Below are positions 40,382 to 45,280 of a stretch of DNA of 45,280 nt, in pieces; positions within the stretch are counted from its first letter, which is position 1; every line of letters starts with the position of its first letter. Below the pieces are notes generated by a model. It searched no databases and was not told the origin of the DNA. It saw only the letters and a list, made by a program, of their open reading frames with translations. The DNA lies in NCBI GenBank assembly GCA_959600905.1, contig CAUGNO010000013.1, forward strand, positions 1-45,280, read 5' to 3'. The translations under genes and the position numbers were made by a program. The DNA comes from UMGS1975 sp959600905. Lineage in GTDB: Bacteria; Bacillota; Clostridia; Christensenellales; QAND01.

Positions 40382-40408
40382 AAAAAAACAGCAAAAAGCT
40401 GTTTTTTT
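40382..40408 (+). terminator. Terminator of the HAD/DUF362/trmL unit
   Basis: AAAAAAACAGC (40382-40392), loop AAAAA, GCTGTTTTTTT. Short GC core with long A and T runs; a typical intrinsic terminator, usable in both directions. Confidence 0.88.
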
Positions 40409-40421
40409 ATTGGAACGATAA

Positions 40422-40460
40422 TTTACAAAATATTAACATTGTTTTTATACGAAATTTACG
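40422..40460 (+). promoter_or_regulatory. Pho box: four 11-bp-spaced repeats before the Na/phosphate transporter
   Basis: TTTACA (40422-40427), TTAACA (40433-40438), TTTATA (40444-40449) and TTTACG (40455-40460) recur every 11 bases exactly. Three fit the PhoP repeat TT(A/C/T)A(C/T)A and the fourth has one change. The following gene is a phosphate transporter, so control by a PhoP/PhoB-type response regulator under phosphate limitation is likely. A TAAAAT at 40492-40497 could be the -10. Confidence 0.75.
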
Positions 40461-40537
40461 ATGAAACGATGAAAGAGAGGGAAAAATCAGGTAAAATGGA
40501 GTAGAAGTATGTCTATTTTCTTGTGGGGGAGAACAGC

Positions 40538-42175
40538 ATGACGATTTTTGATTTATTTACGTTGCTAGGCGGGCTGGGCCTATTCTTGTACGGCATGGAC
40601 ATGATGGGGAAAGGGCTGGAGTCCGCAGCGGGCAATCGCCTAAAAACGATTCTTGAAAAGCTGACGACCAATAGGATCATGGGCGTATTGGTAGGGATGC
40701 TGGTTACCTGCGTGATTCAATCCTCTTCGGCTACTACAGTGCTGGTCGTGGGCTTTGTCAATGCTGGATTGATGAACCTGCCACAGGCGTTTGGGGTAAT
40801 TTTAGGCGCAAACATCGGTACCACCATCACAGCGCAAATCATTGCCTTCGATCTTTCCCAATGGGCACCGTTATTTATCATCATTGGCGTTGTGCCACTG
40901 CTGTTTTCCAAGAAACAATCTATTCAAAGCTATTTTACCATTGTAGCCGGATTCGGTATCCTATTTTTCGGGATGAACACCATGAGCACCTCCATGGCGC
41001 CGCTGCGTGAAAGTGAATGGTTCCTATCCTTCATCAGCAGTTTTGAAAATCCGATAATGGGAATCCTAGTAGGCGCCATATTTACGGCGATCATACAATC
41101 GTCTTCCGCTTCTATTGGGATTATGCAGGCTCTGGCGGCCAGCGGTATTATTGGGGTTAGCGCAGGACACAGCGCTGGGCTGTATCTAGTTTTGGGAGCG
41201 AACATCGGCACGTGCATTACAGCGGTATTGGCCAGCACAAACGGCAATACCATGGCCAAGCGTGCAGCGGCCATTCATGTAACGACAAAGACGATAGGGG
41301 CTATTTTGTTTGGTATTCTCATTGCGATTGTGCCAATTCCCGAAGTGGTGGCTACCTGGTCCCCTAACGACCCGGCGCGAATTATTGCTAACTTCCATAC
41401 GATTTTCAACGTGATCAATACCATTGTGCTGTTGCCGTTCTGTAGACCGATTATCAAACTGGTCAGCAAGATGATTCGTCAGAGTAAAAACAACGAGGAA
41501 GATGACAATCAGTTGCTATATCTGGACGAGAGAATTGCGGACACACCAACGATTGCATCCATCTCGATCCATCAGGAACTGGGCCATTTGGCGGAAAAGA
41601 CATACCGTAATCTGGAGCGTGCGCTGGAATCCTTTTCCAAGCAGAGCGAGGATATAGCAGAAAAGGTATTTAAGGAAGAAAAGGCAATCAATTATATTGC
41701 ATCAGAAATCGTAAGGTATTTGGTAAGGATGCAGGCTATGACGGAAGTATCTGATACAGAGCGGTTGGAAATCTTCAGGGTACACGAAGTGGTTAGCAAC
41801 ATCGAGCGCATTGGCGACCATGCAGAGAATATTGCGGAGTACACGTTGGACTGTAAGATGAATGATTCCAAATTCTCCAAGGATGCTTTGGATGATTTGT
41901 GGGATATAGCAGAACATGCCAAGCAGGCTTACTCCGCTGCCATCAAGGTGATCAAGGGAGAGGGGCATGAGGAAGAAGAACGACGCCTTTGCTGGGAAAA
42001 TGAGGACATGGTGGATAAGCTGCGTGATGAAATGAAAGAAAAGCACATTCATAGACTGACAAAGGGAGAATGCGATCCGCGCGCCGGTATGATCTATACG
42101 GACATGGTGGTAGACTTAGAACGTATAGCGGATCATGCGACCAACCTGGTGGGAGATATGTCTGGTGAACAATAA
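40538..42175 (+). CDS. Na/Pi cotransporter family protein with PhoU-like C-terminal domain
   Basis: A 545-residue membrane protein, NptA/PNaS type. The two inverted repeats each carry a Q-S-S-S motif (Q-S-S-S-A-T-T at 61-67 and Q-S-S-S-A-S-I at 188-194) and a G-A-N-I-G-T (91-96 and about 215). After about eight membrane segments a cytoplasmic helical domain (about 340-540) has PhoU-type E-x-x-x-x-D and I-E-R-I-G-D-H-A / L-E-R-I-A-D-H-A repeats. ATG 40538 is six bases after GGGGGAG; a GTG further upstream overlaps that site. It is expected to import phosphate with Na+, probably under Pho control. Confidence 0.93.
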   Translation: MTIFDLFTLLGGLGLFLYGMDMMGKGLESAAGNRLKTILEKLTTNRIMGVLVGMLVTCVIQSSSATTVLVVGFVNAGLMNLPQAFGVILGANIGTTITAQIIAFDLSQWAPLFIIIGVVPLLFSKKQSIQSYFTIVAGFGILFFGMNTMSTSMAPLRESEWFLSFISSFENPIMGILVGAIFTAIIQSSSASIGIMQALAASGIIGVSAGHSAGLYLVLGANIGTCITAVLASTNGNTMAKRAAAIHVTTKTIGAILFGILIAIVPIPEVVATWSPNDPARIIANFHTIFNVINTIVLLPFCRPIIKLVSKMIRQSKNNEEDDNQLLYLDERIADTPTIASISIHQELGHLAEKTYRNLERALESFSKQSEDIAEKVFKEEKAINYIASEIVRYLVRMQAMTEVSDTERLEIFRVHEVVSNIERIGDHAENIAEYTLDCKMNDSKFSKDALDDLWDIAEHAKQAYSAAIKVIKGEGHEEEERRLCWENEDMVDKLRDEMKEKHIHRLTKGECDPRAGMIYTDMVVDLERIADHATNLVGDMSGEQ

Positions 42176-42187
42176 ATCATTGTAAAT

Positions 42188-42217
42188 AAAAAAGAGCGCT
42201 TACAGCGTTCTTTTTTA
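42188..42217. terminator. Bidirectional terminator between the phosphate transporter and MBL gene
   Basis: AAAAAAGAGCGCT (42188-42200), loop TAC, AGCGTTCTTTTTT (42204-42216), with one wobble pair. A and T runs on both sides; it also overlaps the stop codon of the convergent gene. Confidence 0.88.
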
Positions 42218-43081
42218 TTGCCCGGTATACGAGACCTCATAGGCATTGTCTTGAGAGAAGGTTAAGGTGATGGTACCCTCTACATCCGTGCGGTATAGTT
42301 TGGAGCCATTTTCTAAAATATGCTCAAAGGCTTTTTCTTGCTTTTTTTGCTTTTTATCGCTGTACCCCTCTGCGTCATCCTTACTGACAATGCAGACGGT
42401 GGGCTGAACGGCCTGAAGGAATTCTTGAGTGGCAGCGTCGATGCCGTGATGGCCTACCTTTAAAAATGTGGAACGCAAGCCATCTCCATACGTCTGCAAT
42501 AAGGTTTCTTCTGCGGCCTTTTCTGCATCCCCCATGAAGAGAAGCTTTGTCTGCCCGAAGGCCATTTGCAAGACAATGCTGGTATTGTTGATCTCTTCAT
42601 CGTTTACATCATAGGGGGACAATGCGCTGACGGCAACGGGCCCAAAGGAAAAAGAACTGCCCTGCGTGAGAAATTGCGGTGTAAGCCCTTTATCAGCAAG
42701 GGCAGATTGTACTGTGCGATATAGGTCTGTATCATTGCTGCGCGTGGTGGTGTAGACTGTGCCTACCGGATAGGTATTTAAAACCCAGGCTGCACCTCCG
42801 ATATGGTCTTTATGTGGATGGGTCAACACCAATATATCAATGTGATCCATTCCATTGTTTTGCATGGCGGTTTCGATGGCGTTTTGAGCGTGATAGGAGC
42901 CATTGCCGGTATCTATCATCATGGTTTCGCCGCTAGGCGACTGTAAAAGGATACAGTCTCCATGTTTTACGTTTATAACCGTTACTCGCAGGCTTTGGTC
43001 TTTAGGAAGAGGGGAACAGGCATTGAGCATCAATGCCAAAGCGAAAAAAAGTACAAGGCATAATTTTTTAAATCGCGACAT
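42215..43081 (-). CDS. MBL-fold metallohydrolase lipoprotein, ComEC C-terminal type
   Basis: A 288-residue exported metallo-beta-lactamase-fold protein. The signal peptide ends in a lipobox L-N-A-C, giving a lipid-modified C22. The fold's metal motif T-H-P-H-K-D-H (residues 87-93) and later D-A and G-H-H-G are present, with the layout of the soluble hydrolase part of ComEC competence proteins. Such stand-alone forms may be surface nucleases or phosphodiesterases; the substrate is not established. GGAGG precedes the ATG. Confidence 0.9.
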   Translation of the reverse strand: MSRFKKLCLVLFFALALMLNACSPLPKDQSLRVTVINVKHGDCILLQSPSGETMMIDTGNGSYHAQNAIETAMQNNGMDHIDILVLTHPHKDHIGGAAWVLNTYPVGTVYTTTRSNDTDLYRTVQSALADKGLTPQFLTQGSSFSFGPVAVSALSPYDVNDEEINNTSIVLQMAFGQTKLLFMGDAEKAAEETLLQTYGDGLRSTFLKVGHHGIDAATQEFLQAVQPTVCIVSKDDAEGYSDKKQKKQEKAFEHILENGSKLYRTDVEGTITLTFSQDNAYEVSYTGQ

Positions 43082-43101
43082 GAAGATCCTCCTTTGGTGT
43101 T

Positions 43102-43130
43102 ATTGTACTGGAAGAAAAGAAGAAAAGCAA
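43102..43130 (-). promoter_or_regulatory. Promoter of the MBL lipoprotein gene
   Basis: On the minus strand TTGCTT (43130-43125) and TACAAT (43107-43102), spacer 17. Confidence 0.65.
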
Positions 43131-43216
43131 AAAACTAGTTGCCAGAACGAAAAGAAGTCGGTATCATGAAAGAAAACAACATCAGCGGGTATGCTGAGAA
43201 AAAGGAGAATGCGCTC

Positions 43217-43423
43217 ATGGAAACAGTGGTATTGAAAGTCAGCGGTATGGAGACGGAAAAGGATCCCAAAAAGGTGCGCCGTGCGGCCAAGCAGTTTGAA
43301 GGGGTATCCAAGGTAACCGTTAACCAGGAAACGGGTGAGGTTGAGGTAGGCTTTGAGCCGCCGGCTACGCTAAACGTTATCAAGCTTGCCATCGAAGAGG
43401 AAGGCTTCACCGTTAGCGAATAA
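43217..43423 (+). CDS. HMA-fold protein lacking the metal-binding cysteines
   Basis: A 68-residue protein, M-E-T-V-V-L-K-V-S-G-M-E-T-E-K-D and onward, with the beta-alpha-beta-beta-alpha-beta pattern of heavy-metal-associated domains (G-V-S-K-V-T-V-N-Q-E-T-G-E-V-E-V and I-K-L-A-I-E-E-E-G-F). Where copper chaperones have G-M-x-C-x-x-C this has G-M-E-T-E-K-D, so the classical metal site is absent. ATG 43217 is eight bases after AAAGGAGA. Its function is unknown; it lies between an MBL gene and a GNAT gene on the other strand. Confidence 0.82.
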   Translation: METVVLKVSGMETEKDPKKVRRAAKQFEGVSKVTVNQETGEVEVGFEPPATLNVIKLAIEEEGFTVSE

Positions 43424-43438
43424 ACGAAATCGATTTAT

Positions 43439-43465
43439 AAAAAAAGAGCCGCTTGGCTCTTTTTT
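43439..43465. terminator. Bidirectional terminator between the HMA and GNAT genes
   Basis: AAAAAAAGAGCC (43439-43450), loop GCTT, GGCTCTTTTTT (43455-43465). Serves the plus-strand HMA gene and the convergent minus-strand GNAT gene. Confidence 0.9.
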
Positions 43466-43904
43466 ATTTGGTGGGATAAGGCTGGATATATTCCATGATC
43501 CAATCCGGATGCCCAGGCTCAGTGAAGCCTAATTTTCTGTAGAAGCTTTGAGCATCGACCGTCATAAGCAGCCAACGATGCTGTTCAGCCAGATACGGAC
43601 AGTGCATGATCTGATCGATCATCCATTGGCCAATGCCCATGCCGCGCAGGCTATCCTCCACCACCACATCTTCAATATAAGCGCAAGTTACAAAGTCTGT
43701 GACGACGCGGGCGCAGCCCACCAATGCACCGTCTTTTAAAAGAACGAAAGAATAAGAATTTTCAAACGCCTTTTTGGTGGTGCGACGTACTCGGGATGGG
43801 CCCCAGTATTGCTTTTCAATGAGATCGCAAACATCCTCAAGATTTACCTTTGAAGGATCGTTGGTCAGCAGGACCCCGTTTTTTTCTGCTTCAAAGACTG
43901 CCAT
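43464..43904 (-). CDS. GNAT family N-acetyltransferase
   Basis: A 146-residue acetyltransferase. The acetyl-CoA loop is in V-E-D-S-L-R-G-M-G-I-G-Q-W-M-I-D; the end S-F-Y-R-K-L-G-F is the usual GNAT closing motif, followed by W-I-M-E-Y. It is not closely related to the GNAT at 74-574. AAGGAGG precedes the ATG, and it shares a divergent intergenic region with mnmA. Substrate unknown. Confidence 0.88.
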   Translation of the reverse strand: MAVFEAEKNGVLLTNDPSKVNLEDVCDLIEKQYWGPSRVRRTTKKAFENSYSFVLLKDGALVGCARVVTDFVTCAYIEDVVVEDSLRGMGIGQWMIDQIMHCPYLAEQHRWLLMTVDAQSFYRKLGFTEPGHPDWIMEYIQPYPTK

Positions 43905-43940
43905 GAATTTTCCTCCTTGGCTATGCTAAAAATCGAGACC

Positions 43941-43969
43941 ATTGTACAGCGTTTTGTCCAAATAGGCAA
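43941..43969 (-). promoter_or_regulatory. Promoter of the minus-strand GNAT gene
   Basis: On the minus strand TTGCCT (43969-43964) and TACAAT (43946-43941), spacer 17. Confidence 0.7.
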
Positions 43970-43976
43970 CTAGGAT

Positions 43977-44005
43977 TTGCCAGGAAAACAGAGGCACAGT
44001 ATAAT
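43977..44005 (+). promoter_or_regulatory. Promoter of mnmA
   Basis: TTGCCA at 43977-43982 and TATAAT at 44000-44005, spacer 17. The -35 lies seven bases from the -35 of the divergent GNAT promoter, so the two promoters are back to back. Confidence 0.8.
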
Positions 44006-44032
44006 GAAACCATTAGGCGAGGAGGAATGGAA

Positions 44033-45106
44033 ATGCGAATCACGGTAGGGATGTCTGGCGGCGTGGATTCATCGGTGGCTGCCTGGCTGCTGAAACAAGA
44101 GGGGCACGAAGTGACGGGCATCTATATGGTGAATTGGGAAGAAGAGGACGATTCGGGCGTTTGTACGGCTGTTGATGATTATGACGATGTGAGACGCTGC
44201 TGTGATGTGATCGATATCCCGTATTATACAGTAAATTTCTCCAAACAATATAGAGAACGTGTATTTTCTGTATTTTTAGAAGAATATAAAGCGGGCAGAA
44301 CGCCGAATCCGGATGTGCTCTGCAACAGCGAGATAAAGTTTAACGCCTTTATGGATTTTGCGATCAAAACCGATGCAGAGGCGCTGGCGACTGGGCATTA
44401 CTGCCAACTGGCGCATACCGATGATGGCGTGAAGCTGATTAGAGGGGCCGATGAGAACAAAGATCAAACATACTTTTTATGTGGATTGACACAAACACAA
44501 CTTGAACGGGCGATGTTTCCGATCGGCGCTTTGCAAAAACCTAGAGTTCGTGAATTGGCGCAAAAGGCAGGGCTGCCAACAGCCAGCAAAAAGGACTCTA
44601 CAGGCATATGTTTTATTGGGGAAAGGAATTTTTCCCGATTTATTGGGCAGTATATCAAAAAGAGCGTTGGTGACATGGTAGATATTGACAGCGGCAAGGT
44701 GATGGCTCAGCATGAAGGATTGTTTCACTATACGATAGGACAGCGAAAGGGGATCGGGATTGGAGGAAGTGGAAACGGGGAGCCTTGGTTTGTGGCCAAA
44801 AAAGATCCGGCTACGGGCACGCTGTATATCTGTCAGGGGAAAAATAATCCGGCGTTGTTTAGCAAAGGGCTTACAGCAGATAAAATGAATTGGATTGCAG
44901 GAGATGCACCATCCAATGGTTTTGACTGCACGATTAAGTTTCGTTATAGACAGAAGGATGTTCCCTGTCATGTCGAAGTAAAGGAAAGGCGCATTGCCGT
45001 ACGATTTGAAAGCCCGCAAAGAGCTGTAACACCGGGACAATACGCTGTGCTATACCGGGGCGAAGAATGCCTTGGTGGGGGAATTATAGAACAAGAGATA
45101 AAATAG
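44033..45106 (+). CDS. mnmA: tRNA-specific 2-thiouridylase
   Basis: A 357-residue enzyme that 2-thiolates the wobble uridine of tRNA-Lys, -Glu and -Gln. The ATP PP-loop S-G-G-V-D-S-S is at 8-14, and the two catalytic cysteines are C97 (P-N-P-D-V-L-C-N) and C193 (G-I-C-F-I-G). The start is ATG 44033, seven bases after AGGAGG (44020-44025); ATG 44027 is too close. The cysteine desulfurase that normally supplies sulfur is not adjacent. Confidence 0.96.
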   Translation: MRITVGMSGGVDSSVAAWLLKQEGHEVTGIYMVNWEEEDDSGVCTAVDDYDDVRRCCDVIDIPYYTVNFSKQYRERVFSVFLEEYKAGRTPNPDVLCNSEIKFNAFMDFAIKTDAEALATGHYCQLAHTDDGVKLIRGADENKDQTYFLCGLTQTQLERAMFPIGALQKPRVRELAQKAGLPTASKKDSTGICFIGERNFSRFIGQYIKKSVGDMVDIDSGKVMAQHEGLFHYTIGQRKGIGIGGSGNGEPWFVAKKDPATGTLYICQGKNNPALFSKGLTADKMNWIAGDAPSNGFDCTIKFRYRQKDVPCHVEVKERRIAVRFESPQRAVTPGQYAVLYRGEECLGGGIIEQEIK

Positions 45107-45117
45107 CATTTTCCCCC

Positions 45118-45146
45118 TTGCATACAACTTTAAAGGATGCTATAAT
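45118..45146 (+). promoter_or_regulatory. Upstream tandem promoter P1 at the right end
   Basis: TTGCAT at 45118-45123 and TATAAT at 45141-45146, spacer 17. No coding start follows before P2. Confidence 0.75.
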
Positions 45147-45209
45147 AAATTTCCACCGAGACAAAGAAAACATGGCAAAAAACTTTTTTGAAAATTTGTG
45201 AAAAAAGTG

Positions 45210-45238
45210 TTGACAATGTTGGCTGGTCTTGGTAATAT
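45210..45238 (+). promoter_or_regulatory. Downstream tandem promoter P2 at the right end
   Basis: TTGACA at 45210-45215 and TAATAT at 45233-45238, spacer 17, with an A/T-rich upstream stretch (45176-45209) resembling an UP element. The tandem arrangement and UP-like tract resemble rRNA or other highly expressed operon promoters; the gene itself lies beyond the window. Confidence 0.8.
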
Positions 45239-45245
45239 AGACAAG

Positions 45246-45279
45246 CGCCGTGAGGAACGGGAAGCCGAGAGGCACGGCG
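45246..45279 (+). ncRNA. Leader stem-loop after P2
   Basis: CGCCGTG (45246-45252) pairs with CACGGCG (45273-45279), enclosing about twenty bases that can fold further. It starts within about eight bases of the expected transcription start and so is the beginning of a structured leader. It is cut off by the window end. Confidence 0.55.
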
Positions 45280-45280
45280 G

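Noticed and set aside
43139..43216. N-terminal extension of the HMA protein
   Set aside because: No ribosome site precedes the earlier starts, and the sequence before M-E-T-V-V-L does not belong to the HMA fold; AAAGGAGA supports ATG 43217.
45196..45215. TTGTGAAAAAAGTGTTGA as a second Rex operator
   Set aside because: Only the first half-site fits; the second half mismatches at most positions, and TTGACA within it is the -35 of P2.
1..45280. CRISPR arrays, insertion sequences, phage genes, tRNA genes
   Set aside because: I looked for regularly spaced repeats, transposase-like proteins, terminal inverted repeats, integrases and tRNA-like folds and saw none; the HAD array is a gene-family repeat, not a mobile element.

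Overview
The window is about 45 kb of a Bacillota (Firmicutes) chromosome, most likely an anaerobe of the Clostridia or a Christensenella-like lineage. The grounds are the gene order (S10-spc-alpha ribosomal block, ecfA1-ecfA2-ecfT-truA, rplM-rpsI), consensus Shine-Dalgarno sites before GTG and TTG as well as ATG starts, a KOW/L14e-like gene between map and infA, zinc forms of S14, L36, S4 and adenylate kinase, an N-terminal-rubredoxin ('reverse') rubrerythrin, and the redox repressor Rex. I cannot name the species. There are no tRNA or rRNA genes, insertion sequences, phage genes or CRISPR arrays inside the window.

Layout. (1) 1-574: probable last codons of an upstream gene (possibly tuf), its terminator, and a GNAT acetyltransferase. 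(2) 600-16315: one long ribosomal transcription unit from a consensus promoter (TTGCAA-17-TATAAT) and a structured leader: rpsJ, rplC, rplD, rplW, rplB, rpsS, rplV, rpsC, rplP, rpmC, rpsQ, rplN, rplX, rplE, rpsZ, rpsH, rplF, rplR, rpsE, rpmD, rplO, secY, adk, map, KOW protein, infA, rpmJ, rpsM, rpsK, rpsD, rpoA, rplQ. (3) 16335-19588: energy-coupling module ecfA1-ecfA2-ecfT and truA, with overlapping genes. (4) 19614-20645: rplM-rpsI with its own promoter and an L13-type leader hairpin. (5) 20750-23083: thioredoxin reductase and glmM. (6) 23093-26005: reverse rubrerythrin behind a Fur/PerR-like palindrome, a small conserved-looking minus-strand gene, a pair of short chromate-transporter-family proteins, and rex behind a near-consensus Rex operator. 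(7) 26087-29148: two tandem VanW-family cell-envelope proteins. (8) 29180-40408: an Lrp/AsnC regulator, a PLP aminotransferase, NINE consecutive paralogous Cof-type HAD (IIB) phosphatases, a DUF362 ferredoxin protein and trmL, apparently read as one very long unit. (9) 40422-42217: a Na/phosphate cotransporter with a PhoU tail behind four 11-bp-spaced Pho-box repeats. (10) 42215-45106: ComEC-like MBL-fold lipoprotein (minus), HMA-fold protein without its cysteines (plus), GNAT (minus) and mnmA (plus). (11) 45118-45280: two tandem strong promoters and a stem-loop facing out of the window, looking like the start of a highly expressed operon such as rRNA.

The ribosomal block is ordinary in content. 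The most unusual structure is the nine-gene HAD array. All nine proteins keep the phosphatase catalytic motifs. Their cap regions differ strongly and they fall into neighbouring sub-groups, as expected of serial tandem duplication followed by substrate diversification. The second layer of interest is regulatory: a legible Pho box, a Rex autoregulatory operator, a probable peroxide or iron operator and several ribosomal leaders, one with mutually exclusive stems.
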